The position numbers and the translations under genes were made by a program. A model generated the notes under the pieces. That model searched no databases, had not been told where the DNA came from, and saw only the letters and a program-made list of their open reading frames with translations. Positions 1 to 6,502 of a stretch of DNA of 44,845 nt are shown in pieces; within the stretch, counting starts at the first letter, position 1, and each line of letters starts with the position of its first letter. This DNA comes from Lysobacterales bacterium. Its GTDB lineage: Bacteria > Pseudomonadota > Gammaproteobacteria > Nevskiales > Salinisphaeraceae. The DNA lies in contig PBAO01000060.1 in the NCBI GenBank assembly GCA_002715985.1, positions 1 through 44,845 on the forward strand, read 5' to 3'.

Positions 1-360
1 ATACTTGCCCGGCTTCGCTGGCCAGTACGTCGCCACCTGGGCCGAAAGGCCGTGCGTCATCGCGTTGAATCGAGTACGCCGAGCCTCCTCGGGCGTCGGA
101 TGCCCCGCCAGGTTTTGCCCAGTGGCACGCTTGCCTTCGGCCGACGTCGGGCCTGTAGCTCGGCCGTGGGCTTTGCGCAGATTACGCGACCAAGCCGCCT
201 CGGCGGTCTCGTGCCCACACTCCGGGCACGCCGAAAAATAGTCGTGCGGATCCCAAGACAGATCTGGGTTATCAACGACACGCTCCGGCTCGGCCCGGTA
301 TTTCAGCCGGCACCGCGAGCAATAGAACGGCAGATCTGTCCCCGCCTCGTCTGCAGCCAT
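1..360 (-). CDS. Phage-type zinc-ribbon protein (partial, runs off the left edge)
   Basis: The frame is open on the minus strand from an ATG at 360 to the window edge, giving 120 codons without a stop, so the C-terminus is missing. The translation starts MAADEAGTDLPFYCSRCRLK. It has a CxxC pair near residues 14-17 and a second pair (ACPECGHE) near 45-50, a four-cysteine zinc ribbon. A basic stretch with TSAEGKRATGQN follows, then GHPTPEEARRTRFNAMTHGL near residues 84-103. The 'PEEA..RFNAM.HGL' segment is typical of small phage proteins encoded near terminase genes. I recognise the family look but not a defined function. It lies left of the putative attachment repeat at 429-440 and so may belong to a second, adjacent element. 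Its start has only a weak GGCGGGG stretch upstream. Confidence 0.7.
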   Translation of the reverse strand, partial: MAADEAGTDLPFYCSRCRLKYRAEPERVVDNPDLSWDPHDYFSACPECGHETAEAAWSRNLRKAHGRATGPTSAEGKRATGQNLAGHPTPEEARRTRFNAMTHGLSAQVATYWPAKPGKY

Positions 361-428
361 AAGCCCCGCCAACGCTCCATGCGCGCCGGCCAGCCACCGT
401 GTATCTCACGGTTCACAGAGCGCACGGT

Positions 429-440
429 CCGGGGAGCCAG
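429..440 (+). repeat. Putative left attachment core, 12-bp direct repeat
   Basis: CCGGGGAGCCAG at 429-440 is repeated exactly and in the same orientation at 10328-10339, beside the integrase. At the right end the repeat is part of a 21-bp tRNA-Asn 3' remnant. At the left the match falls away just upstream. Integrative elements commonly leave such direct repeats at both ends. The short length keeps this tentative. Confidence 0.5.
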
Positions 441-472
441 TTTTGTCATTGCTCCAAAAATGACCTGAAATC

Positions 473-496
473 AGGGGCTTACATGGCCCCTTTTTT
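473..496 (+). terminator. Rho-independent terminator
   Basis: AGGGGC (473-478) pairs with GCCCCT (486-491) around a 7-nt loop, and a run of T residues extends to 496. It lies about 33 bp downstream of the left attachment repeat on the same strand. It could end a transcript read from a tRNA reconstituted at that junction. Confidence 0.6.
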
Positions 497-501
497 CGTT
501 G

Positions 502-521
502 TGCACACACACTATGCACAC
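502..521 (+). repeat. Left subterminal repeat (possible integrase arm site)
   Basis: TGCACACACACTATGCACAC matches 10237-10256 (TGCACACACGATATGCACAC) at 18 of 20 positions in the same orientation. Both copies lie on the inner side of the attachment repeats. Each copy holds two TGCACAC half-motifs. This is the arrangement expected of arm-type sites bound by a tyrosine integrase or its accessory factor; the role is inferred. Confidence 0.5.
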
Positions 522-1075
522 TTGGCTAAAGCCAGTCGCTGAGCCATTCAGCCCCCTCTTTGGCTGCCTTCCAGACCCCTCGAAGGACAAACAAGGCTCT
601 CATTAGATTCAGGTACTTCGTGCTTTTCATTGTGCGTACCCATAGTTTCGATTGAGTGCGTAGCTTGACGAGCGTCGCGTGCCATTTGCAGGCAAAAGTG
701 GCACGGCTTTGGCTTCTCCGTTTCTGACCCATCGTCGTTTGGCGTTTCATGCAGCCATGGCCCTGATTGAAGACACACAATGATGGTGTGTGCTGGGTAG
801 GCTCGTCCGCCACGGTCTGGCGCTTTATCGCGCGGTCGCTAGAGCGACGCCTTGTCGCTAGCCATCTGCCTTCTAAATATCGCTCCCCCTTCCTCATGTT
901 TCTTACCAACGCGTGAGTTGCGGCTCTCACAATGCGCACCGGGCTGTCTCAAACACAGGCACAGATGAGACTGTTTCGACGGCGTTGTTGTCGGCATGCC
1001 CAAGATGCGGTGCGGGTCATTTGCGCCTAGCGTTTTGATTCCGTCATCGTTCGCCCCGTTACCACCAAGGGGGAA
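522..1075. other. Stretch without a confident gene
   Basis: This 554-bp stretch has lower GC than its surroundings and no open frame with a convincing start. The best candidate is the minus-strand end of a frame finishing at 526, whose last 34 codons from an internal ATG give a KSTKYLNLMRALF-type amphipathic peptide. No Shine-Dalgarno precedes it and overlapping frames are equally long, so I do not call a gene. Confidence 0.5.
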
Positions 1076-1591
1076 ATGATGAGTAGAACGACCAGCCGGG
1101 CCATCTTCACTGCCTGCATGACCGCCGCACTGACTGCCTGTGCAAGCGGACAAGTCACGCGCCTGACAGCCGAACCAATTAAACAGCCGAAGGTGTTGGC
1201 GTTGGATGCGCCAGACGCGCCGTGGGTATCGAATATCCAACGACGACTTGTCGAGCACGGCTTTACCGTGAAGCGGTGGGGGTCAACGGCAGAGGTCACA
1301 CAGGCGGCAGGAGCGGGCCGCGTCGAACAATACAACGAAGCAACGACGCGATACGTTCTCATCGTCGGCGGTGGAGGCGCGCCGCTTCACTGGTCGGAGC
1401 GTTGTTTCGGAGGGGGCTATAAGTTCGACAGCATCTCGGTCGATCTTGTCGATACGCGCGAGAATGAGACCCTATTAAACGTGAACGGGTCCGGGTATTC
1501 GGAGGGCTGCCCGCCGCTTAGCGGCTCTATATTCCACGATATCGCTGCGGCCGTGGATGATGTTTGGGCCGAACCTGGCTTCAACGGGTAG
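1076..1591 (+). CDS. Hypothetical lipoprotein
   Basis: The 171-residue product starts MMSRTTSRAIFTACMTAALT and continues ACASG. The basic N-region, hydrophobic stretch and LTAC lipobox (Cys 22) predict cleavage by signal peptidase II and lipid anchoring in the envelope. The mature part has no motif I recognise. A glycine run (VGGGGAP) and two later cysteines (SERCFGGG and SEGCPP) suggest a small periplasmic domain with a possible disulfide. A good Shine-Dalgarno (AAGGGGGA) precedes the start, and ATG at 1079 is an alternative. It is a lone gene at the left side of the integrative element, upstream of the Rha-like genes, and could be a lysogenic-conversion style cargo gene. Function unknown. 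Confidence 0.75.
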   Translation: MMSRTTSRAIFTACMTAALTACASGQVTRLTAEPIKQPKVLALDAPDAPWVSNIQRRLVEHGFTVKRWGSTAEVTQAAGAGRVEQYNEATTRYVLIVGGGGAPLHWSERCFGGGYKFDSISVDLVDTRENETLLNVNGSGYSEGCPPLSGSIFHDIAAAVDDVWAEPGFNG

Positions 1592-1618
1592 TTAAGTTGA
1601 CCGGTAACGACACCGAAG

Positions 1619-2023
1619 ATGAACAACCTGACCGATATCCAAACTATGTCCTCGCTCGAAATCGCCGAGGTCACGGGTAAGCAGCACAAGCACGTCATGG
1701 CTGACGTTCGTAAGATGCTGAATGAGCTGGGGGAATCGGACTCCTCATTTTTGAGGAGCCGCCGAAACTCCCAGAACAAAGAGCAAACCTACTTCCTTCT
1801 CGACCACGACCTAACCATGACCCTGGTATCCGGCTACAACGTCAAGCTACGACACGCTGTTATCACCCGACTCCGCGCACTGGAAAACGGCGAGGCAACG
1901 CCCTGGCACTTGCAGGAACCCGAGCCGGAACCCAAGACGCCGGCCCTACCCGACTTCACGAACCCGGCGGAAGCGGCGCGGGAATGGGCTGACCGGGAAG
2001 CAGCACCAAGTAGTCATGCGTGA
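1619..2023 (+). CDS. Phage regulatory protein, Rha family (copy 1)
   Basis: The 134-residue product carries the Rha signature. It starts MNNLTDIQTMSSLEIAEVTG, followed by KQHKHVMADVRKML, then QTYFLLDHDLTMTLVSGYNV near residues 58-77 and a VKLRHAVITRLRALE helix. Rha proteins of temperate phages are small DNA-binding regulators; in some phages the protein interferes with growth in hosts lacking integration host factor. The C-terminal tail (ALPDFTNPAEAAREWAD) is shared with the next gene. The start is fixed by ATG 1619, in frame with the conserved N-terminus. The last codons run into a duplicated segment, so this copy ends in a novel tail (REAAPSSHA). Family assignment is firm; its target is unknown. 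Confidence 0.8.
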   Translation: MNNLTDIQTMSSLEIAEVTGKQHKHVMADVRKMLNELGESDSSFLRSRRNSQNKEQTYFLLDHDLTMTLVSGYNVKLRHAVITRLRALENGEATPWHLQEPEPEPKTPALPDFTNPAEAAREWADREAAPSSHA

Positions 2024-2294
2024 CGTTCGTAAGATGCTGAAAGAATTCGACGAACAATCGGCGCAGTTTTGCGCCGACCGGATTGACGCCTGTGGCAGGA
2101 AGCAAACCTACTTCCTTCTCGACCACGACCTGACGATGACCCTGGTATCCGGCTACAGCGTCAAGCTACTGCACGCTGCCATCGTGCGGTTACGTACGCT
2201 AAACACTGGCGAGGCAAAGCATTGGCACTTGCAGGAGCCCAAGGCACTCGCCTTGCCTGACTTCACGAACCCGGCCGAGGCAGCACGGACGTGA
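2016..2294 (+). CDS. Rha-like protein, N-terminally truncated tandem copy
   Basis: The frame gives 92 residues starting MRDVRKMLKEFDEQSAQFCA, followed by QTYFLLDHDLTMTLVSGYSV, and ends ALPDFTNPAEAART. It aligns with copy 1 from about residue 44 to near its end. In frame upstream of the ATG the DNA still encodes LTGKQHQVV, matching the TGKQHKHV of copy 1. So the copy arose by tandem duplication and lost its first 35 or so codons at the junction. Its ATG overlaps the end of copy 1 by 8 bp, so translational coupling is possible. It keeps the core but lacks the N-terminal helix, and could be a relic or a short modulator of copy 1. Confidence 0.6.
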   Translation: MRDVRKMLKEFDEQSAQFCADRIDACGRKQTYFLLDHDLTMTLVSGYSVKLLHAAIVRLRTLNTGEAKHWHLQEPKALALPDFTNPAEAART

Positions 2295-2336
2295 GCCGAC
2301 CAGCACAAGCGGGCGGATCAAGTAAAAACTTCGGAA

Positions 2337-2510
2337 TCAGGTGTTGTCTTCTTCGTCCGCATCACCAGAATTTTTCGTTAGATCAATTCCATGCTGACAG
2401 TCCGACTTGTTCTTATAACCCTCCCCAGAATCAGCGATAATTTCGCCGTTTCCGGCTTTCAATCTCCAGCGGTACTCATCGGCGGCATCCCGATACATCT
2501 CATACTTCAT
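2337..2510 (-). CDS. YegP-like small protein (DUF1508 domain)
   Basis: Minus-strand reading from ATG at 2510 gives 57 residues. They begin MKYEMYRDAADEYRWRLKAG, continue NGEIIADSGEGYKNKSDCQH and end GIDLTKNSGDADEEDNT. This is one complete YegP/DUF1508 unit: aromatic-rich first strand, RWRLKAGNGEIIA core, SGEGYKNKSDC turn, GI helix. YegP proteins are small alpha-beta proteins of unknown function, often with one or two such units. AAAGGGGTTAGAA just upstream of the ATG supplies a Shine-Dalgarno. The gene faces an AT-rich regulatory stretch (2521-2640) and is convergent with the Rha-like genes. Below average in length but clearly real by motif. Confidence 0.8.
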   Translation of the reverse strand: MKYEMYRDAADEYRWRLKAGNGEIIADSGEGYKNKSDCQHGIDLTKNSGDADEEDNT

Positions 2511-2927
2511 TTCTAACCCCTTTAAAAGTGAGATTTTAAAGTACCAAGAATTAAAAACGTCTTTAAAGTAATACTTTCGTCTGAATTCGAAATATAATTA
2601 CTGCATTTTCGAGCGGGTATTTATATATAGACACGAGCGCGAGATTCCCCCGGTGGCCCCCGCCAACTTATATACAGACCCCCGGCATCAATTTTCGCGG
2701 GGCACCGGGGTGGGTATACCCGGCTGGCCGCGCTGTGTCGTCGCACCCATAGACCACCAACAGCCGACCGAGGCCGGGCCTGTGCCCTCCTACCGCTTAC
2801 CCCATGTGCGCAGCATGAGACGTACACCAAACCCCGGCACCGAGGCGAGCCAGCCGACCAGTGGCGCGCCCGCAGAGCAGCCGCAGCCCGGCCCGCCGGC
2901 TGACCCAAGACCAAGGCCGGCGCTTAC

Positions 2928-3024
2928 CCACAGTACCGCCACAGTACCCGGCCACAGGCAGCGCGCCGTTCACTCACAGTGCGGCAACGGTTTGACCGTG
3001 GGCATCCCTAGCGCCTGCCTTGTG
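2928..3024 (+). repeat. Structured repeat A (iteron-like motifs plus large hairpin)
   Basis: CCACAGTACCG (2928-2938) is followed directly by CCACAGTACCC (2939-2949), with a related TCACAGTGCGG at 2974-2984. TACCCGGCCACAGGC (2945-2959) and the core ACAGTGCGGCAACGG (2976-2990) plus TTTGACC recur, diverged, at 4324-4389. An imperfect outer inverted repeat (CACAGGCAGCGC at 2953-2964 with GCGCCTGCCTTGTG at 3011-3024) encloses the inner hairpin ACGGT-TTG-ACCGT. It may be a structured RNA or a protein-binding DNA array. Confidence 0.5.
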
Positions 3025-3107
3025 TGCGCCGTGTGAGTGTCTTACCGGCTTGTCCGTTCGGCGTCGTCGCGGCTACAGCGTGGCCGTGCTGGCTTGCCCT
3101 GCCGGGC

Positions 3108-3217
3108 CGATACGCCCTGTATCGAAAACCCCACGCGACAACCCAGCCGCAAAGCCTTGATACACCGAGGCCGTGTCGTCTCGATTTGACCGTATCAAAT
3201 ACACATGATTACGATAC
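3108..3217 (+). promoter_or_regulatory. Cluster of GATAC/GTATC sites, possible recombinase res region
   Basis: CGATAC-GCCCT-GTATCG is a perfect palindrome at 3108-3124. Further GATAC or GTATC motifs lie at 3159-3163, 3192-3196 and 3213-3217, the last two facing each other across 26 bp. Five copies in 110 bp, ending 32 bp before the serine recombinase start, resemble the paired half-sites that resolvases bind upstream of their own genes. Confidence 0.45.
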
Positions 3218-3248
3218 ACCTATCAACACACGAGCCAGACACCAGACC

Positions 3249-3854
3249 ATGACCAAGCGCGCCGCTATTTACGCCCGAGTCAGCACCGACACGCAGACGA
3301 CCGACAACCAGCTTGAACAGCTACGCAAGGTCGCCGCTAACAAGGGCTGGGAAATCGTGGCCGAGTACGTGGATAGCGGTATATCCGGGGCCAAGGGCCG
3401 CGACCAGCGCCCGCAGTTCGATGCGCTGCACCGTGCGGCCGTGCGCAGCGAGTTCGACATCATTATGTCGTGGAGCGTGGACAGGCTGGGCCGCTCGCTA
3501 CAAGACCTTGTGGGCTTTCTGTCGGAACTACAGGGCAACGGCGTGGACCTGTTTCTGCACCAGCAAGACGTGAACACGACCACGCCAGCCGGTAAGGCGA
3601 TGTTTCAGATGATGGGCGTGTTCGCCGAGTTCGAGCGTTCCATTATCCGCGACCGAGTGAACGCCGGGCTGGACCGGGCACGGGCACAGGGCAAGACGCT
3701 GGGTCGGCCAAAGACAGGCGACGAACAGACAACCGCCCACGTTATGGCGCTACGCAAGGCGGGTAACAGCTACCGGCAGACCGCGAAGCTGGCCGGCCTG
3801 TCGGTGGGCAAGGTACAGCGCATCGTGAAAGAGCAGGCCGAGGCCGTCATCTAG
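3249..3854 (+). CDS. Serine recombinase of the resolvase/invertase family
   Basis: From ATG 3249 the product is 201 residues, the usual size for small resolvases and invertases. It opens MTKRAAIYARVSTDTQTTDN, with the YARVS motif that carries the nucleophilic serine near residue 12. The conserved SWSVDRLGRSLQDL segment lies near 74-87, then GKAMFQMMGVFAEFERSIIRDR near 117-138. The C-terminus (TTAHVMALRKAGNSYRQTAKLAGLSVGKVQRIV) is a helix-turn-helix DNA-binding domain. I chose ATG 3249 because everything upstream in this frame is non-homologous and the conserved domain begins there. It would resolve or invert DNA at sites such as those at 3108-3217. It stands alone, flanked on both sides by non-coding repeats. 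Confidence 0.92.
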   Translation: MTKRAAIYARVSTDTQTTDNQLEQLRKVAANKGWEIVAEYVDSGISGAKGRDQRPQFDALHRAAVRSEFDIIMSWSVDRLGRSLQDLVGFLSELQGNGVDLFLHQQDVNTTTPAGKAMFQMMGVFAEFERSIIRDRVNAGLDRARAQGKTLGRPKTGDEQTTAHVMALRKAGNSYRQTAKLAGLSVGKVQRIVKEQAEAVI

Positions 3855-4232
3855 GCGCAATCGCCAGCCGGGCTGGAACAGCGAGCCACGACGATGCGAA
3901 AAACGCCTTATTTTTCAAGACAACTATCGGCCGAACGCCTGAAACGCGCTCATGACAGTGATTTTAAGGCGCGGCCAAGACGTTAAAAATGAAACCGCAA
4001 CTTGAAACCCCGCCAGTGGGTAGATAGAAGGTTTTCTTTCCACCGACTAAATTATTTCTCTTTCGACGGTTCGCAACCAATAGCGCTGGGCTGGTATCCC
4101 GTAAAACTACTGGGGGGCAGACGCAGACGCAACGACACATTCCATCGCGTCGGTGTTTCCCAAACCGCTCACGGCTAGTTGCTGTGGGGGGTTTGGGGGG
4201 CACCGCAGACTCTTCTTAGGGTTAATACCATA

Positions 4233-4263
4233 GTAGAGACCTAAGTAGACCCTTAGGTTCTAC
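4233..4263. repeat. Hairpin-forming inverted repeat
   Basis: GTAGAGACCTAAG (4233-4245) pairs with CTTAGGTTCTAC (4252-4263) with one bulged base and a TAGACC loop. There is no T-run, so it is not an intrinsic terminator. The two arms also look like partial direct repeats (GTAGAGACCTAAG, GTAGACCCTTAGG). It may be an operator or RNA element. Confidence 0.45.
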
Positions 4264-4323
4264 CGTGGTCATCCTTGGTCTGGCTGTAGCTTAAAACCGG
4301 ACAGGGGGACATCCCGACAGGGA

Positions 4324-4404
4324 TACCCAGCCACAGGCCACACTCGGGCCAAGCCAAGGACAAGCCGCAGTACAGCAATGGTTTAGACCTTGGCTGGCCC
4401 GAGT
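4324..4404 (+). repeat. Structured repeat B, related to repeat A
   Basis: TACCCAGCCACAGGC (4324-4338) matches repeat A at 14 of 15 bases. GCAGTACAGCAATGG (4367-4381) plus TTTAGACC matches the repeat A core at 18 of 22 bases with one insertion. Here a different stem encloses the core: ACTCGGGCCAAGCCAAGG (4342-4359) pairs with CCTTGGCTGGCCCGAGT (4388-4404) with one bulge and a 28-nt loop. Conserved loop sequence inside unrelated stems is notable. Confidence 0.5.
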
Positions 4405-4465
4405 CAGCCCGCGATGTGGGGCACGTTGTCCGTGCCGCCCGGAATACAGCGCATCACGCGCCCGC

Positions 4466-4708
4466 CTATAGCTCACCCGCTGCCGGACCATGGCCACCAT
4501 TGGCCGCGTCATAGCTGGCCCGTAGCTGTCTCAGCATATCGGCGAACTGGTCAAGATCGGTAAGGAGCAGCCGAACCGTGTTGTCTTCTTCACCGACCGG
4601 ATCGGCCACGTCGATGACAACCCGACCGGATTCGGCTATAGCGCCGTGAAATGACACACCGTCATCGGCCATGAACGACGTGCTGGCTAGTGTGTTGTCT
4701 TCCTGCAT
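4466..4708 (-). CDS. Small acidic hypothetical protein
   Basis: The 80-residue product starts MQEDNTLASTSFMADDGVSF and is acidic with mixed beta/alpha character. A likely strand region (GRVVIDVADPV) and a helix (LLLTDLDQFADMLRQLRASY) precede a short GHGPAAGEL tail. A GAGG motif sits 7 bp before the ATG. I recognise no domain. It is transcribed towards repeat B and away from the HNH-like gene. Size and acidity would suit a phage accessory or anti-restriction type protein, but no evidence points to a function. Confidence 0.55.
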   Translation of the reverse strand: MQEDNTLASTSFMADDGVSFHGAIAESGRVVIDVADPVGEEDNTVRLLLTDLDQFADMLRQLRASYDAANGGHGPAAGEL

Positions 4709-5175
4709 GGGGTTGCCTCGTTGATGATTGAGTGCGGTAGAGAACCAGGCCGGAATCCGACCTGCAACACTTGCGCGGATGGCAAATAATAGTTACCAAT
4801 CAAAAACTTACCGCATCTTACTGACTAGCCTGAACAATCCCGGCACCGACACCGCCCGCAAGGCGCTATAAATCGATGCCGCCATGCCCGCGCCGCGTCT
4901 GGTGAGTGCGCAGCGCGCGGGCTGCGACCGCAACGACAGGCACCGGCTTTCAATGGTTCGGCCTTGGCCTGTACTGCGGTCTGTCTATCCGTGCCCAGAG
5001 CCGAGCCGCTGCGCTCGCGCCTGCCTAATCCGCAGTTCAACGCTTGAGCGCGCCTGTCTGGGCACGGCACGGCGGGATGAACTCGTTACCTATTTTTTCG
5101 CTTTGTCATGTTGGCGCGTGGACGCGTACCACCCAGCTCATCGCAATTTGTCATGTCTTACCCGAGGACCACCCT
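4709..5175. other. Intergenic stretch without a recognised gene
   Basis: The frames crossing this 467-bp stretch read as arginine- and proline-rich out-of-frame peptides. The sequence ATTTGTCATGT occurs near 5148 with a similar TTTGTCATGTT near 5102, a short direct repeat upstream of the HNH-like gene that may be an operator pair. Nothing else stands out. Confidence 0.5.
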
Positions 5176-5586
5176 ATGCAAACCCGAGACCGCCACGACC
5201 TGCCGCCGGTAGTTACCCGCGAGGGTTTCCACCTTGGCACCCGCGTCTACTTCATCGGCCTAACCCGTGGCCACGAAGCTATCGTTGAACCTGCCGACTG
5301 GCACCGCGTGGCCCGCGACTACGGCCAACGATGGGCCGCGACGGCGACCGGCAATCATGTCTATGCCCGTAAGGCTGTGCGTCACGAAAACGGCACGGTC
5401 GGCGTTGTCACGCTGGCTCGCGTCATCACCGGCGCACAACCCGATGAACGTGTCATCGCCGACAACGGCAACGCGCTCGACCTGCGCCGCTGCAACCTGG
5501 AAAAGAAACGATTCCGGGGCCGCGTGGCGCGGGCACGTCTCGACCGATGGCAGCAGCGAGAAAGCCCCCAGCCGACCACGGCATAG
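5176..5586 (+). CDS. HNH-endonuclease-like phage protein, histidine-deficient
   Basis: From ATG 5176 (GAGG 8 bp upstream) the product is 136 residues. The N-terminal half (ARKAVRHENGTVGVVTLARVI) and the motif ADNGNALDLRRCNL near residues 94-107 follow the layout of phage HNH/homing-endonuclease proteins, where the segment normally reads like 'VDHINGDGLDNRRSNLR'. Here the histidine is absent (VIADNGNALDLRR) and the asparagine before RR is also lost, so nuclease activity is doubtful. A basic tail (EKKRFRGRVARARLDRWQQR) could bind DNA. A terminator follows at 5647. An inactive DNA-binding derivative is my reading. Confidence 0.55.
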   Translation: MQTRDRHDLPPVVTREGFHLGTRVYFIGLTRGHEAIVEPADWHRVARDYGQRWAATATGNHVYARKAVRHENGTVGVVTLARVITGAQPDERVIADNGNALDLRRCNLEKKRFRGRVARARLDRWQQRESPQPTTA

Positions 5587-5646
5587 ACCACAGCCGCGCA
5601 GCAGGTAGACCACGGCAAACCAACCGCACCCCCTTACCCGAACCAG

Positions 5647-5669
5647 CCCGCCGACAAGCGGGTTTTTTT
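5647..5669 (+). terminator. Rho-independent terminator
   Basis: CCCGC (5647-5651), a 6-nt loop and GCGGG (5658-5662) are followed by seven T residues. It ends the transcript of the HNH-like gene about 60 bp after its stop codon. Confidence 0.75.
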
Positions 5670-5698
5670 GTGTCTGAAAGAAGGAGGAACCGCCAACC

Positions 5699-5947
5699 AT
5701 GTACCGACCCGACAAGCCACAGACCGCCGTGGCACGGCTGACTGGCCGGCTAGCGCAATGCGCCGGATGCGGCGCGGTCTTCAGCAGTACGAGCGCTTTT
5801 GACCAGCACCGACACGGACGCGCCCGAACGCGTGTCTGCCAAGACCCGGCCGCGTCCGGTCTGGTCATCGGTGAACGCAACACGGGCACGTTCTGGAAGC
5901 ACCCGCCCAGCGCAAGGCTACGCACTCACCTACAGCACGTCGCATAG
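5699..5947 (+). CDS. FDXHR-type putative zinc-binding phage protein
   Basis: The 82-residue product contains CAGCGAVFSSTSAFDQHRHG and ends the motif with RTRVCQDP. The CxxC pair, the AFDQHR box and the later cysteine form the single zinc-finger layout of the small phage 'FDXHR' proteins. Those are of unknown function and are common in mobile elements. The remainder (SGLVIGERNTGTFWKHPP) has an aromatic patch near residues 60-68. A strong Shine-Dalgarno (AAGGAGGAA) lies 9 bp before ATG 5699. First gene of a short operon with the two genes that follow. Confidence 0.7.
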   Translation: MYRPDKPQTAVARLTGRLAQCAGCGAVFSSTSAFDQHRHGRARTRVCQDPAASGLVIGERNTGTFWKHPPSARLRTHLQHVA

Positions 5948-5978
5948 GCCGGCCCGGTAGATCGGCGGAGGCCAAGCC

Positions 5979-6059
5979 ATGAGCGCCGCCACAGTCGCCA
6001 CCGTGAACCCGATAACGACCACTCACCACATCATCACCAACAAGGAACCATCGCCATGA
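5979..6059 (+). CDS. 26-residue small ORF coupled to the next gene
   Basis: ATG 5979 follows GGCGGAGG with good spacing and opens a 26-codon frame (MSAATVATVNPITTTHHIIT, then NKEPSP). Its TGA overlaps the ATG of the downstream gene as ATGA. The downstream gene has only a weak signal of its own (AAGGAACCATCGCC), so the small ORF may serve mainly to deliver ribosomes. The peptide is Thr/His-rich with no known motif. Confidence 0.5.
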   Translation: MSAATVATVNPITTTHHIITNKEPSP

Positions 6060-6409
6060 ATGACAACAACGCCTGTAAGGAAATTGTCGATCTTGTCGCC
6101 GCTTCGCTCGTAGAACGCGACGGCCATACGCACCGCGCCATCTACTTCATGGACATTGCGCTAGCCGAGGCCAAGGCCGAAGCCGCCAGTCTGCAAATGG
6201 AAATAGCCGACATTGAAGCCCGACAAGCCCGCCACGCTTTGGCCGTCGATATGCGCGCCAGTGACACCAAAGTGACCAACGAAACACGAGACGCCCGGCA
6301 CGCCACCTACCGATCGGACTGCCAGCAAGCCACCGTCGATGCCCGCGATTCGCTCGACACGGTGAAGCATCTCATCGGGTTCGTGCAGCAAGCCGGCCAA
6401 CAGATTTAG
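6056..6409 (+). CDS. Hypothetical helical protein
   Basis: The 117-residue product starts MNDNNACKEIVDLVAASLVE and is almost entirely helix-favouring. The stretch ALAEAKAEAASLQMEIADIEARQARHALAV (about 35-65) looks like a coiled coil, and a C-terminal helix reads LDTVKHLIGFVQQAGQQI. There are no catalytic motifs. The start overlaps the stop of the 26-codon ORF. It precedes a terminator at 6443 and the long helical genes. It could be a small virion or scaffold-like protein by context, but that is a guess. Confidence 0.6.
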   Translation: MNDNNACKEIVDLVAASLVERDGHTHRAIYFMDIALAEAKAEAASLQMEIADIEARQARHALAVDMRASDTKVTNETRDARHATYRSDCQQATVDARDSLDTVKHLIGFVQQAGQQI

Positions 6410-6442
6410 CGCCCGACCAGACCACGACCCGCACTCACCAAG

Positions 6443-6479
6443 GCCCGACTACGCCCCGTTGCGTGGCCGGGCTTTTTTT
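6443..6479 (+). terminator. Rho-independent terminator
   Basis: GCCCG (6443-6447) pairs with CGGGC (6468-6472) and inner ACGC (6451-6454) with GCGT (6461-6464). Seven T residues follow. It ends the small operon 34 bp after the previous stop codon. Confidence 0.75.
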
Positions 6480-6502
6480 CGTTTCAAACAGGAACCACAG
6501 CC

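Larger units (their letters stand above)
2511..3248. other. Non-coding, repeat-rich stretch upstream of the serine recombinase
   Basis: These 738 bp hold no credible gene. 2521-2640 is strongly AT-rich. It carries TTTAAAGTA twice (2535-2543, 2562-2570), the second overlapping the palindrome AAAGTAATACTTT (2565-2577), and the similar motifs TTATATATAGAC and TTATATACAGAC about 48 bp apart. 2641-2927 is GC-rich and featureless to me. 2928-3024 and 3108-3217 hold the repeats listed separately. Operators, promoters or an origin are possible; nothing here identifies which. Confidence 0.6.
3855..4465. other. Non-coding stretch with hairpins downstream of the serine recombinase
   Basis: No credible gene in 611 bp. 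3900-4090 is relatively AT-rich (runs such as CTAAATTATTTCTCTTTC). The hairpin at 4233-4263 and repeat B at 4324-4404 are listed separately. A G-rich run (GGGGGGTTTGGGGGG near 4185-4200) precedes them on the plus strand. Confidence 0.55.

Noticed and set aside
526-939. 137-codon minus-strand frame
   Set aside because: No Shine-Dalgarno, atypical composition and several competing frames; only the last 34 codons look protein-like.
2621-2914. 97-codon minus-strand frame over the same DNA
   Set aside because: Arg/Ala-rich composition is that of a GC-driven random frame, and it has no start signal.
2928-2949. CRISPR array from the CCACAGTACC repeats
   Set aside because: The units are directly adjacent 11-mers without spacers and no cas gene is present.
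2653-3036. 127-codon plus-strand frame in the non-coding stretch
   Set aside because: The product is Pro/Arg/Thr-rich with no domain, no ribosome-binding site and repeat-derived sequence; overlapping frames are similar.
4324-4404. Integron attC site
   Set aside because: The stem lacks the paired RYYYAAC/GTTRRRY boxes at its ends, and no integron integrase is present.
4884-5288. 134-codon plus-strand frame upstream of the HNH-like gene
   Set aside because: It is out of frame with the well-supported gene at 5176 and rich in Pro/Arg; no domain.
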